Positions 1 through 8,074 of a DNA stretch of 20,519 nucleotides are shown one piece after another; position 1 is the stretch's first letter; the number at the start of each line of letters is the position of its first letter. The stretch covers positions 1-20,519 of the forward strand of contig CAYTSA010000071.1 in assembly GCA_964440345.1 (NCBI GenBank), in the 5' to 3' direction. Below the pieces are notes generated by a model. That model was not told where the DNA came from. It ran no database searches and saw only the letters and a program-made list of their open reading frames with translations. The position numbers and the translations under genes are program-made. This DNA is from CAYTSA01 sp964440345. GTDB lineage: Bacteria; Desulfobacterota; Desulfovibrionia; Desulfovibrionales; Desulfovibrionaceae.

Positions 1-1281
1 GCCCGCCAACAAAGGTTCATAGTGTTCCGCGGCCACGCGGTCCCAGTCGTAGCATTCCACGGCCCGCTTGCGGCCGGCCGCGCCCAACCGGGCCCGCAGC
101 TCGTGGTCCGTCAGCAACCTATCCAGCGCCTGGGCCAGAGCCGCCGAATCTGCAGGCGGAACGTGCAGCCCAGTCTCGTTATGTACTACAGATTCTCGCA
201 AACCTCCCACCGCCGAGGCCGCCACGGGCAGGCCCGCAGCCATGGCCTCCACCGCGGTCAGGCCAAAGGGCTCCGGCCAGATGGACGGGACCACAAAAAC
301 ATCGGCCCTGTCCATTACCCGGGGCATGGACTCCCAGGGTATCCAGCCCAGATTTTCGGCCCACGGCCTTACTGGCTCCGTGGCGCCTGCCTGTGTGGTC
401 AGCAAGGAAAAATCGCGGCCCAGCTCCCGCAGCTTGTCCAGGGCCTGCAACAACACATGCAGCCCCTTCAGCCGGTCGTCCAGCCGGCCCGTGGCCAGCA
501 CCACCGGCGCCTTTCGCGGACCATGGCGCCGGCCGGCAAAGCGGCCGGCGTCCACACCGCCGGGAATCACGCGCACCCGGTCCGTAAACCGGCGATACAC
601 TGCGGCCGTGTCCTCGTTGTACGTCACCACAGCCGCCGCCTTGCCCAGCATGCGCTGCACCACGTCCCGGTAGGCTGGGGAAAAAGCTATGGAGTATATC
701 CACTCCTGAAACCAGTGCAGCTGGTCCGGCCTGTCCGGAGAATCGTTTCGCCACTGGTCCAAGCACAGTTTTAGCCGAGCCGGGTCCATGAAACAATCCA
801 GGCAACGGTCCGAATCATCAAAAAACGTGGTGTCGCAAAACGACTCCGGAGTCACCTCTCGCCCGTGACTCTGGCGGGGAAAGCGGTTGTTCTGCGGGCA
901 CATCGCCTCGTAAGCGTACATGCGCGCCACTGTAAGGTAGCGGTCGGCAAAGGCGTCGATAATCCAGGCTTTGAGAAAATATCCGTCCGCGACGAGCACC
1001 GTGTCCGGCTTCCACTTGGCAACGGCGTCAAGAAAGGCCGCCGGTGCATACCGATGCGAAAACGTGGTCCTGGTAAAGGGAATGGTCTGCCAGGCAAAGC
1101 CCAGCTCGTCCTCACTGGCCAGAATGCGTCCACGGGGCGCAAACTCCTGGAAATCCGGCGCAAAAAGCTTCACCCGATGCCCACGGCGGCCCATGGCGGC
1201 CAGCACCGAGGCCAAATCCACCGAAGCTCCCCCGCTGGGTGGCCAGTGAAAAGGCAAATCTATAGCGGCTATACGGCTCAT
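1..1281 (-). CDS. GT4-type (GT-B) glycosyltransferase, partial at left edge
   Basis: The frame is open for 427 codons from the ATG at 1281 to the window edge, so the C-terminus is missing. The N-terminal half opens with a GT-B-like donor/acceptor cleft (PPSGGASVDLASVLAAMG near residues 14-31). The C-terminal half has the GT4 nucleotide-sugar signature: an EX7E motif at E337-E345 (EPFGLTAVE), then AMAAGLPVAASAVGGL and a TGLHVPP stretch. It should transfer a sugar from an NDP-sugar to an acceptor at the cytoplasmic face of the membrane; donor and acceptor cannot be read from the sequence. Residues 127-173 hold five cysteines (C127, C149, C160, C163, C173), unusual for this family. The only Shine-Dalgarno-like run, AGGAGA, is about 14 bases from the ATG, and no in-frame start lies between. 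A 212-bp repeat-containing gap separates it from the large operon, so it may be transcribed separately. Confidence 0.85.
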   Translation of the reverse strand, partial: MSRIAAIDLPFHWPPSGGASVDLASVLAAMGRRGHRVKLFAPDFQEFAPRGRILASEDELGFAWQTIPFTRTTFSHRYAPAAFLDAVAKWKPDTVLVADGYFLKAWIIDAFADRYLTVARMYAYEAMCPQNNRFPRQSHGREVTPESFCDTTFFDDSDRCLDCFMDPARLKLCLDQWRNDSPDRPDQLHWFQEWIYSIAFSPAYRDVVQRMLGKAAAVVTYNEDTAAVYRRFTDRVRVIPGGVDAGRFAGRRHGPRKAPVVLATGRLDDRLKGLHVLLQALDKLRELGRDFSLLTTQAGATEPVRPWAENLGWIPWESMPRVMDRADVFVVPSIWPEPFGLTAVEAMAAGLPVAASAVGGLRESVVHNETGLHVPPADSAALAQALDRLLTDHELRARLGAAGRKRAVECYDWDRVAAEHYEPLLAG

Positions 1282-1332
1282 GGCGTTGGCGTGACTCTCC
1301 TTTACAAACTCCCCACAATATTTCTTCCTTAT

Positions 1333-1494
1333 CAGCCTGTTAAAAAGTCCATTATTGCAGGCTGTTCAAGCACTTTTTAGCGTTGTGGCAACGCTCTCTC
1401 CTGAAACAATTGACGATTGTTTCTGGCTGAAGCCTTGTTTCAAGGCGAAAATGCGCTGAAGCAACGCCGCCATAGTGGTATTTCAACAGCCTGC
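1333..1494. repeat. Palindrome-rich intergenic repeat element with three hairpins
   Basis: The outer arms GCAGGCTGTTCAA (1357-1369) and TTCAACAGCCTGC (1482-1494) are inverted repeats matching at 12 of 13 positions. A further copy, CAGCCTG (1333-1339), is followed by TTAAAAAGTCC. Inside are three perfect hairpins in series: AGCGTTG/CAACGCT (1379-1395), GAAACAAT/ATTGTTTC (1403-1423) and GCCTTG/CAAGGC (1432-1446). This fits a REP/MITE-like dispersed repeat; from memory, CAGCCTGTTNAAAAAGTCC-type ends are common between genes of some deltaproteobacteria. No protein is encoded. The right arm ends on the first base of the stop codon of the neighbouring GT2 gene, so the hairpins could also act as its terminator or mRNA 3' stabiliser. 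Confidence 0.65.
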
Positions 1495-2357
1495 TACGGG
1501 CTTTTCCCTGTGCGCAGGTACACCAGGTCGAACCAGGTCTGGTACAGGAAAAAGACTAGTTCATAAGGCAACAGCCGGAATTTTTTCTCCCGAATGTCCT
1601 GGCTAGCGAAGCGGCCCAGCCACTCCAGGTTGTTGCCGCACTTACGCAGCAGTCCGCGCAGGCTGTCCGGACGGGTGCGGTGCAGGAAAAACCAGCGCCA
1701 ATAGGTGCGAAACACCGAGTAGTGCGTGTCATAGCGCAGGTGCCAGACCACAGACCGTGGGTTGTAGACGATGTCGTAACCGCGGCAGACCATTTGCCGG
1801 GTGATGTAGTAGTCTTCGTTGTTGGTGCGGTACTGCGGCGCCTCGTTGTAGCCGCCTATTTCCTCCAGCACGTCCTTGCGAAACACGGTGTTGTTCCCGA
1901 ACAGATGCAGGGGGTTGACCTCCCGCTCCATGGACCAGCCCTGGCGCATGTGCGCCGCGCGCCACTTGTTGGGCAAGGTGTCTTGAAAATGCTCCAACAA
2001 CACGCCCGAAGCCCCGGCTACCCGGTCAGAGCCGGCCATCTCGTACATCAGAGTCTCCAGCCAGCGCTCGGTGGGCACGCAATCCGCGTCCAGAGAGGCG
2101 ACGAACGGCGTCTTGGCGCTGCGCACGCCGGTGTTGCGGGCGGCGGCCAACCCCTTGTTCACCCCATGCTGCACCAAGGTTACGCCCAACTCGCGGGCAA
2201 TCTGCGCAGTGTTGTCCGTAGAGCCGTCGTCCACCGCGATGATCTCGACCGGAAGGTACGTCTGCCGGCGCACGCCCTCCACGCAGGCGGCCAGATACTT
2301 TGCCACGTTGAAGCACGGTATATAGACCGTGACGTGCGCGTCCAGCTTTGCAGTCAT
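1494..2357 (-). CDS. GT2 family glycosyltransferase (second copy)
   Basis: This 287-residue protein has a GT-A, family 2 fold. It shows the N-terminal YIPCFN strand, VDDGSTD (residues 42-48), LAAARNTGVR (70-79), the metal-binding DAD (D90-D92) and an ED pair (181-182) in NNED, the usual catalytic-base region. There is no transmembrane domain beyond a hydrophobic, aromatic C-terminus (about 262-282). It is a clear paralogue of the GT2 at 5820-6689: both contain LAAARNTGVR, SLDAD, HMRQxW at residue 136 and YWRW near 219. The ATG at 2357 overlaps the upstream radical SAM stop by 4 bases (ATGA), so translation is probably coupled; a 20-residue longer frame has no family similarity and is rejected. 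It likely adds one sugar to a lipid-linked or surface glycan. It is the last gene of the operon. Confidence 0.9.
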   Translation of the reverse strand: MTAKLDAHVTVYIPCFNVAKYLAACVEGVRRQTYLPVEIIAVDDGSTDNTAQIARELGVTLVQHGVNKGLAAARNTGVRSAKTPFVASLDADCVPTERWLETLMYEMAGSDRVAGASGVLLEHFQDTLPNKWRAAHMRQGWSMEREVNPLHLFGNNTVFRKDVLEEIGGYNEAPQYRTNNEDYYITRQMVCRGYDIVYNPRSVVWHLRYDTHYSVFRTYWRWFFLHRTRPDSLRGLLRKCGNNLEWLGRFASQDIREKKFRLLPYELVFFLYQTWFDLVYLRTGKSP

Positions 2358-3781
2358 GACACGGACTCCACGATGTCTTTTGCGGGCTTGGGAACGCTGT
2401 TGCGACGGCCCCACCACTGGGAGCCGGCTCGCTGCAGCGCTTCCTGCAGGTCTTCGGGCGTCAGTTCGTCAGTACGGATAACGCAGGCCCGGGCGCCGTC
2501 GTAATCGTCCCAGTTGGTGGAAAGCAGCAGCCCCTGCTCCTGCACCATGTCGAAATACCGCGTGCCCGGAAAGGGCGTGGTGATGGAGAACTGCACGCTG
2601 TCTACATTTTTGGACAGGGCGTACTCAATGGTTTTTTCCACTGTCTCGCGCGTGTCGCCAGGCAGACCAAAGGTGAAGGTCAGATGCACCTTTACCCCCA
2701 GCTGCCTGGCCCATTCCACGCTTTCCTCCACGCGGGCCAGGTCCAGCCCCTTGCCGCAGCCGTCCACGATGGACTGCACCGCGGACTCTACGCCAAACTT
2801 GATGCCGGCCAGGCCAGCCTTGGCCATGGCCTCCAGAGTTTCCCGATCCGAGGTGTCGGCCCGGGCCATGGCGCCCCAGGGCACGTTCAGGCCCCGGTCC
2901 GTTATCTCCTGGCACAGCTGCAGCAGACGCTTCTTGCCTATGTTGAAGGTGTCGTCGTCAAAGTAGACGCCCTTGAAACCATACGTGTCCACCAGCCATT
3001 CCATTTCGTCCGCCACCAGCTTGGGCGAGCGGGCGCGGTATACATGGCCTCCGTACATGATGTCCGGCCACATGCAGTACACGCAGTGATACGGGCAACC
3101 CCGGCTGGCCCACATCTGCACGTTGGGCTTTTCCAGCACGGTGAAGTCGTCGTTGTAGTTGAGCATGGGCAGAAAGCGATAGGCCGGCCAGGGCAGCGCG
3201 TCCAGGTCCATGATGGCCTTGCGCCGGGCATTGACGCGCACGCCGCCGTGGCGGTCCCGCCAAGCCAGCCCCTCCACCTTTTCCATATCCGCGCCGTCAG
3301 CCCCGGCAGCCAGCGCTGCGGCCAGGTCCCGGATGGTATACTCATACTCGCCCAGGGCGGCGACATCGACCTGCGGACATTCCTCCAGGACTCGCGCGGC
3401 AAAATGGGTGACGTGGGGGCCGGTAAAGGCCAACCTGGCTTCTGGGCCCAGCATTTCACGCACCCGTCCGGCCACCCGAACATCGTGGGACCAGGTGGGC
3501 GTGGAGGTCTCCAGCACCACCAATTGTGGTTGAAAATCGCCCATGCGGCAGAGGAATTCCTCTTCTTCCAGTCCTTCGGCCACGCCGTCCACCAGATATA
3601 CGTCGTGACCAAACTGCTCCAGAACAGAGGTAGTATAGGCCAGGAAAAAGGGGAACGGCGCATAGGACGGCACGCGTTCGCCAAAAAACCCTTTGTCCAT
3701 GGTGAACGGCCAGCGCGAGCCGGCGCGCACCCCCACCCGCTTTTCCATACGCCACGGTGAGTTGCCCAAAAATATGCGCAT
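2354..3781 (-). CDS. B12-binding-type radical SAM protein (second copy)
   Basis: This 475-residue protein has an N-terminal Rossmann-like region (about 40-165) of the cobalamin-binding type, followed by a radical SAM barrel. The [4Fe-4S] motif is C229-x3-C233-x2-C236 (CPYHCVYC). Barrel landmarks follow: VYFDDDTFN (272-280), FGVES (329-333), LTFTFGLPGDT (367-377) and PFPGT (403-407). The DxHxxG cobalamin ligand motif is not seen, as in many members of this class. Members methylate unreactive carbons or catalyse other radical chemistry; next to glycosyltransferases a sugar or lipid substrate is likely, but that is inference. It is a paralogue of the protein at 6686-8074. The start at 3781 is supported by AAGGATG just upstream inside the preceding gene's end, and that gene stops 2 bp away. 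Confidence 0.88.
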   Translation of the reverse strand: MRIFLGNSPWRMEKRVGVRAGSRWPFTMDKGFFGERVPSYAPFPFFLAYTTSVLEQFGHDVYLVDGVAEGLEEEEFLCRMGDFQPQLVVLETSTPTWSHDVRVAGRVREMLGPEARLAFTGPHVTHFAARVLEECPQVDVAALGEYEYTIRDLAAALAAGADGADMEKVEGLAWRDRHGGVRVNARRKAIMDLDALPWPAYRFLPMLNYNDDFTVLEKPNVQMWASRGCPYHCVYCMWPDIMYGGHVYRARSPKLVADEMEWLVDTYGFKGVYFDDDTFNIGKKRLLQLCQEITDRGLNVPWGAMARADTSDRETLEAMAKAGLAGIKFGVESAVQSIVDGCGKGLDLARVEESVEWARQLGVKVHLTFTFGLPGDTRETVEKTIEYALSKNVDSVQFSITTPFPGTRYFDMVQEQGLLLSTNWDDYDGARACVIRTDELTPEDLQEALQRAGSQWWGRRNSVPKPAKDIVESVS

Positions 3782-3783
3782 CG

Positions 3784-4998
3784 TTACATCCTTGTTTTGC
3801 GTTTGGCGGCCAGCAGCCACAGCCAAGCCGGCCCGGCCATAAACGCAGCCACAGCCAGAGACGCCGCCTTGACAGCCAGTACAGCGGTCCGGTCCCGGAC
3901 ATCTTTCAGTGCGCTGCGCAGCCGGCGGCGCATGAAAGCGCTGAGCGATTCCTCTTGCGGCCAGCGGGAGCGCAAGGCCGGGTCTATCCAGACTATCCGC
4001 CGCGCGCCGGACAGCCGCACGGCCAGGCCCGTGAAAAAGGGCGGATCATCCTCTGCGCGGGAGCAGGTCAGGGCCAGCAGGTCCAGCTTCTGCTTGCGTA
4101 ACCGCAAGCAGTGCAGACACAGGGACAGCCAGTCTCCGCCCGGTCCAGAGGCCATGCGCACCCGGGGCGGCTGCACAGAACCGCCTTGCAATACCCAGGG
4201 CAGTTGCCTGGCCAGAGCATCCCGCCCGTGGGCCATAGCGTTGGGCGTATCGGCCAGGTCCAGCACCAGGACCTCGGCCATGCGCCCCTGGCTGAACAGG
4301 TCCCGCGGGTAATGCAGTGGCGTCCAGACGTTGCCGCCAAGCCGGATACGGCAGTCAACCAGCGTGTGTTCGCCGGCCGGGATTGTCATGGGGACAATCT
4401 CGTTCTGATACCGCACGCACTCCACCCGCCAGCTGTTTTCGCCGCTGACCAGAGGCCCATTGCCGGTAAAAAACTGGTAGAAAGGCAAGTCTGCATCCAG
4501 CGTGACAGCCAGGCCGGGCAGGCCGCTCCAGGCTTTGCCGGCCAGGGCCACACGGCGCACAGGCCGGCGGCCGGCCCATACTGTGGTGTCGGTGCGTGCG
4601 GGGCCGTCTTCATAGGCAAAGGGCTCGCGGCCGGCCAACCCGCGGCAATACCCCGGCTGCGCGATGAAGGCGGCGCAGGCCCGCTCCATAAGGCTCTCCT
4701 CGTCCAGCTGAAACGTCACCTTCCAGTGCAGCTCCGTGTCGGAGAGCAGCTCTGTTTCCCATATTTCCCGCCCGCCGATTCGTTTCGCTTCAGCACGCAA
4801 GGATGTTGCGTCAGCCCGCACAAGGCTCCACTGCAGCTGGCCGCTGGCCTTGCGCTCCTGGCCGGCCAACCAGGAGTAAAACCCCGGCCCGGCGGTCAGT
4901 TCTCGGCCGCGCCAGTACAGCTCCAGCTTGCCCGGCTTCCACAGCACGCGCAGGGGACCGCTCTGCAGCGCGTGTTCCCTGGCTCCGGTCTTATCCAT
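3784..4998 (-). CDS. Protein of unknown function with C-terminal hydrophobic segment and basic tail
   Basis: I do not recognise this family. The 404-residue product has no signal peptide (start MDKTGAREHAL). Residues 15-220 look beta-rich with many Trp, Tyr and Phe (LRVLWKPGKLELYWRG, TELHWKVTFQLDEE), which would suit a carbohydrate-handling beta-sandwich, but that is a guess. Residues 270-340 may form an alpha/beta domain (LDLLALTCSRAEDDPP, IVWIDP). The end is a hydrophobic stretch (about 370-398) followed by KRKTRM, so it may sit on the membrane by its tail. The ATG at 4998 overlaps the methyltransferase stop by 8 bp, and its own stop is 2 bp before the radical SAM start, so it is firmly within the operon. 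The longer frame starting at 5046 would overlap the methyltransferase by 56 bp and is less likely. Confidence 0.75.
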   Translation of the reverse strand: MDKTGAREHALQSGPLRVLWKPGKLELYWRGRELTAGPGFYSWLAGQERKASGQLQWSLVRADATSLRAEAKRIGGREIWETELLSDTELHWKVTFQLDEESLMERACAAFIAQPGYCRGLAGREPFAYEDGPARTDTTVWAGRRPVRRVALAGKAWSGLPGLAVTLDADLPFYQFFTGNGPLVSGENSWRVECVRYQNEIVPMTIPAGEHTLVDCRIRLGGNVWTPLHYPRDLFSQGRMAEVLVLDLADTPNAMAHGRDALARQLPWVLQGGSVQPPRVRMASGPGGDWLSLCLHCLRLRKQKLDLLALTCSRAEDDPPFFTGLAVRLSGARRIVWIDPALRSRWPQEESLSAFMRRRLRSALKDVRDRTAVLAVKAASLAVAAFMAGPAWLWLLAAKRKTRM

Positions 4999-5833
4999 GC
5001 CGCGTGTTCCGCTTTCTGTAGACGCCATTAACATGCATGTGTCCAAAATGGTTTACGAGTTCAAATTCAGTGTCCAGCAGCTCCGCCCCGCCCGTGGTGT
5101 AAAAATCCACGGCTGCTTCAGGAATGTGCTCGGGGTGATTGCCCCAGGGCGCGCGCAGCAGCAGGGTTCCGCCTGGTTGAAGCAAGCGGTGCAGGTTTTG
5201 CATGGCTGCAGAGCTGTCTTCCAGATGCTCCAGCACGTCCAGGCAGACCATCAGATCGTAGCGTTCGTCCTCTTCCAGCTCGTGCAGAACGTTGCGCCAA
5301 GTCCAGACGCCCTGGCCCATGCGCGCAATGCGGTGTTGCACATAGGCTTTTGCGGCATTGGGCACGTCGTACAGACCGGCCTTGCTAAAACTGAGAAACC
5401 GGGCCGCCACAAAGGAGAACGCGCCTGAGCCGCAGCCGTAGTCAGCCCAGGCCACGGGCTTGCCGGCCCAGTTGTCCTGCAGGTACACGTATAATGGGTA
5501 ATAGGGCAAAATCTGGTTCACAGTATTGACGCACAGATTGGAGCGGCCCATGTCGCCGGTCCAGGAAAGATAAAAATCCCGTGGAGTTTCATAACCGTCA
5601 AAGCCAGCCACATAGCTGTCCCACTGGTTGTAGAGCTGCAGAAACTGGGCATAGTCCACGTTCAGCCAGGCCATGACCTCGCCAATCTCCTCCAGCAGCC
5701 AGGGCGTCAGATTGATTCCCTTGCGGCCGCGGTAGCTGTACAGGGTCCATTCTTCGCCCAGAGTGTGAAACCGCTCGTTCAACTCGCGAATGCGTTGCGC
5801 CACGGCCGGGTCCAGGGCTTCAATGCGCTGCAT
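4991..5833 (-). CDS. Class I SAM-dependent methyltransferase
   Basis: The product is 280 residues. The Rossmann methyltransferase core begins at about residue 127, with motif I DYGCGSGAF (131-139), an acidic LYDVP after strand 2 (154-158), a motif IV-like DLMVCLDVLEHLED (193-206) and the post-motif LLQPGGTLLLRAPWGN (217-232), typical of Methyltransf_11/23 proteins. About 125 residues precede the core and probably bind the acceptor. It transfers a methyl group from SAM; a sugar hydroxyl or carboxyl of the operon's glycan is the likely target, by context only. A good ribosome site (GGAGGA) precedes the ATG at 5833. The gene overlaps the GT2 upstream by 14 bp and the unknown gene downstream by 8 bp. 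Confidence 0.88.
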   Translation of the reverse strand: MQRIEALDPAVAQRIRELNERFHTLGEEWTLYSYRGRKGINLTPWLLEEIGEVMAWLNVDYAQFLQLYNQWDSYVAGFDGYETPRDFYLSWTGDMGRSNLCVNTVNQILPYYPLYVYLQDNWAGKPVAWADYGCGSGAFSFVAARFLSFSKAGLYDVPNAAKAYVQHRIARMGQGVWTWRNVLHELEEDERYDLMVCLDVLEHLEDSSAAMQNLHRLLQPGGTLLLRAPWGNHPEHIPEAAVDFYTTGGAELLDTEFELVNHFGHMHVNGVYRKRNTRHG

Positions 5834-6689
5834 TGCCGTTCCTCCAGCCCGCCATCAGCTGTCTCCAGTCCATGTAGGCGCCGTAGCCCATGTGCAGCAG
5901 GTCCATGGCTGCGCAATCCGGCTGGCCTTCGGCCAGGTCTTCGCGAAACAGCCTGCCCAAGCGCTTAATGGCCTTCCAGTGGGATTCTACATTTTTAGAC
6001 ACTGAGACCGGGGTGTGGGTTCCATAGTAGTGCCAGCGCCAGTAGGCATGCAGCAGGCTGGCCAGGGAGTCTTTGCGCAGGTGGGAGCATTTTGCGGCTG
6101 GAGTGTAGACCAGCAGCATGCGGTCGCGAATGGCTTCGCACAGTTTCACGTCCTCGGCGTTGGTGCGCAGCCGCTCGTCATAGCCGCCAGCGGCCTGTAT
6201 GGCCTGGCGGGTGAACAAGGTGTTGGAGCCAAAAAGGAACGGCGGCCGTTCCTTGCGCTCCGGCCCCCAGCTTTGACGCATGTGCCGGCAACGCCAGAGG
6301 TTGGCCAGGCCGTCGCAGCAGGTTTCCATCAGGTCGCCGCCCACGCCGGCCGCGCCAGTCGCTTCCATTTCCGCGTTCAAGCGCTCCAGCCAGTCCGGGG
6401 CAGGGACCACGTCTGCGTCCAGAGAGGCCACGCGCTTGCCCGCAGTTTCCCGCACGCCAGTGTTGCGGGCAGCGGCCAGGCCCATGTTGTGCGGGTGCGC
6501 GACCACGCGCATGGGGCACGGCGCCGCATCCGCATGGGCCCGGGCCAGCAGCGGAGTAGCGTCTGTGGAGCCGTCGTCCACTATGACTATCTCGCGCGGA
6601 ACAAGCGTCTGCTCGCAGACAGCGGGCAATACCTTGTCTAAAAACCTGGACGCATTGTAGCACGGTATGTACAAGGACACGTCACTCAT
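5820..6689 (-). CDS. GT2 family glycosyltransferase (first copy)
   Basis: This 289-residue GT-A glycosyltransferase has YIPCYN at 7-12, VDDGSTD at 37-43, LAAARNTGVR at 71-80, the DAD metal site at 91-93 and a NAED acidic pair (179-180). HMRQSW (136-141) and YWRW (216-219) occur at almost the same places as in the GT2 at 1494-2357, which marks the two as paralogues of one subfamily. It probably works in the cytoplasm on an undecaprenyl-linked or lipid acceptor. The ATG at 6689 overlaps the stop of the preceding radical SAM gene as ATGA, so the radical SAM + GT2 pair is translated as a unit, the same arrangement as the second pair. Donor sugar and acceptor are unknown. Confidence 0.9.
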   Translation of the reverse strand: MSDVSLYIPCYNASRFLDKVLPAVCEQTLVPREIVIVDDGSTDATPLLARAHADAAPCPMRVVAHPHNMGLAAARNTGVRETAGKRVASLDADVVPAPDWLERLNAEMEATGAAGVGGDLMETCCDGLANLWRCRHMRQSWGPERKERPPFLFGSNTLFTRQAIQAAGGYDERLRTNAEDVKLCEAIRDRMLLVYTPAAKCSHLRKDSLASLLHAYWRWHYYGTHTPVSVSKNVESHWKAIKRLGRLFREDLAEGQPDCAAMDLLHMGYGAYMDWRQLMAGWRNGNAAH

Positions 6690-8074
6690 GCTCGCGCCTT
6701 TTGTCTTTGATCCCAGGCGCGGCGAAAGGCGTGGAAGCCGTTTTCTATTTGCTCTGCAGTCAACGCTTCTGTGCGGGCGGTGCAGGCGTTCACGCCGTCG
6801 TACAACACCTCGCCGTCTACCAGCAAATGACCGTTGGATTTCACTTCATCATAAAAGGGGGTGCCGGGAAAGGGCGTTGCCAGCGACACCTGCAAAGAAT
6901 CCGGGGCCAGCTCCAGGGCCAGCTCCTGCGTTCGACGCATGGTCTCTTCGGTCTCGCCCGGCAGGCCCAAGGTAAAGGTAAGATGCACGCGCACGCCCAT
7001 GGCCTTGGCCAGGGCTACTCCCTTGCGGACCTTTCCCAGGTCCAGCTGCTTACCGCAACGGTCAAGCAGCCCCTGGTCGCCAGACTCCACGCCGTATTTT
7101 ACGGCAATGAGTCCCACCTCCCGCAATCGGGTTACACATTCCTCGTCCATGGCGTCAGCCCGGCCCATCACGGCCAGGTTCGCTGCGGCGCCGTGGCGCT
7201 CAATGGCGTCGCACAAGGCCAGCAAACGGGACTTACCCAGATTGAAGGCGTCGTCGTCAAAATACACAGTCTTGAATTCGTAAGTAGTTACCAGATGGGC
7301 CAATTCCGCGGCCACATCCTCCGGGTTTCGCGGCCGATAGCTATGGGAGCCGTACATGACCCGCGGCCAGACGCAGAACGAGCACCGGTACGGGCAGCCC
7401 CGGCTGGCCAGCATGTTCACCATGGGGCCAGGAATGTTGCAGAAATAGTCCTTGTAGCGATACATGGAAAAATGGCTCCACGCAGGCCAGGGCAGCTGGT
7501 CCGGGTCCACAGGCGCAGGCCGGGCGTTGATCCGCACGCCTCCAGCTTCGCGCCAGGCAAGGCCGGGAACGTCTTCAAAGCCGCCGCCCTTCTCTATGGC
7601 CTGCAGCAGCAGGGGAAGCGTTTGCTCGTATTCGCCGGCCAGACAATACTCCGCCTCCGGGCACTCCTGCAGCGCCTGGACAGGCTGTGCGCTGGCGTGC
7701 TGCCCTGCCAGCGCCAGCAGCGATCCGGGCAGCAGATATTTCTGTCGCCGGGCCTGCATCCTGTCCGCCGGCCACGAAGCCGTGGCCGTTTCCGCCACGA
7801 CCATGTCCGGACCAAAGGCGTTCAGCCGGGCTTCGTACTCCTGCTGGGTCCAGCCCTCTCCAATGGCGTCAAAGGCCCGCACTTCCGTCCTCTCCTGCTG
7901 CTCCATCACCGCTGTGGCGTAGGCCATAAAAAAAGGAAACGGCACATATGGCAGCTCCGCCGCAGACCGGGCCGGCGCAGTGTATGGCCAGCGCGACCCG
8001 GCGCGCACGCCGTAGCGTCTTTCGCCATTTGCGCGGTCCTTCGACCAAGGCGGGTTTGCCAGAAGCAGCTTCAT
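6686..8074 (-). CDS. B12-binding-type radical SAM protein (first copy)
   Basis: This 462-residue protein has the same layout as the one at 2354-3781. The N-terminus (KLLLANPPW, then VRAGSRWPYT at 23-32 and PFPFFMAY at 45-52) leads into a Rossmann-like region and then a radical SAM barrel with C227-x3-C231-x2-C234 (CPYRCSFC). Shared blocks are VYFDDDAFN (270-278), YGVES (327-331), DRCGKQLDL (338-346), HLTFTLGLPGET (364-375) and PFPGT (401-405). The family does SAM/cobalamin-dependent radical chemistry, often C-methylation. The ATG at 8074 overlaps the upstream SDR stop (ATGA). The same frame stays open for a further 120 codons upstream, but that stretch is out-of-frame SDR sequence and is not coding. 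The substrate is unknown. Confidence 0.88.
   Translation of the reverse strand: MKLLLANPPWSKDRANGERRYGVRAGSRWPYTAPARSAAELPYVPFPFFMAYATAVMEQQERTEVRAFDAIGEGWTQQEYEARLNAFGPDMVVAETATASWPADRMQARRQKYLLPGSLLALAGQHASAQPVQALQECPEAEYCLAGEYEQTLPLLLQAIEKGGGFEDVPGLAWREAGGVRINARPAPVDPDQLPWPAWSHFSMYRYKDYFCNIPGPMVNMLASRGCPYRCSFCVWPRVMYGSHSYRPRNPEDVAAELAHLVTTYEFKTVYFDDDAFNLGKSRLLALCDAIERHGAAANLAVMGRADAMDEECVTRLREVGLIAVKYGVESGDQGLLDRCGKQLDLGKVRKGVALAKAMGVRVHLTFTLGLPGETEETMRRTQELALELAPDSLQVSLATPFPGTPFYDEVKSNGHLLVDGEVLYDGVNACTARTEALTAEQIENGFHAFRRAWDQRQKARA

Noticed and set aside
22..774. Plus-strand open frame at the left edge
   Set aside because: It is opposite a continuous 427-codon GT4 frame with the EX7E motif.
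2684..3760. Long plus-strand open frame opposite the radical SAM gene
   Set aside because: It has no recognisable motif and is antisense to a gene with a complete CxxxCxxC radical SAM signature; long antisense frames are common in GC-rich DNA.
3784..3900. C-terminus of the unknown protein as an exosortase sorting signal
   Set aside because: There is a hydrophobic stretch with a basic tail, but no signal peptide and no PEP-like motif, so it cannot be called a substrate.
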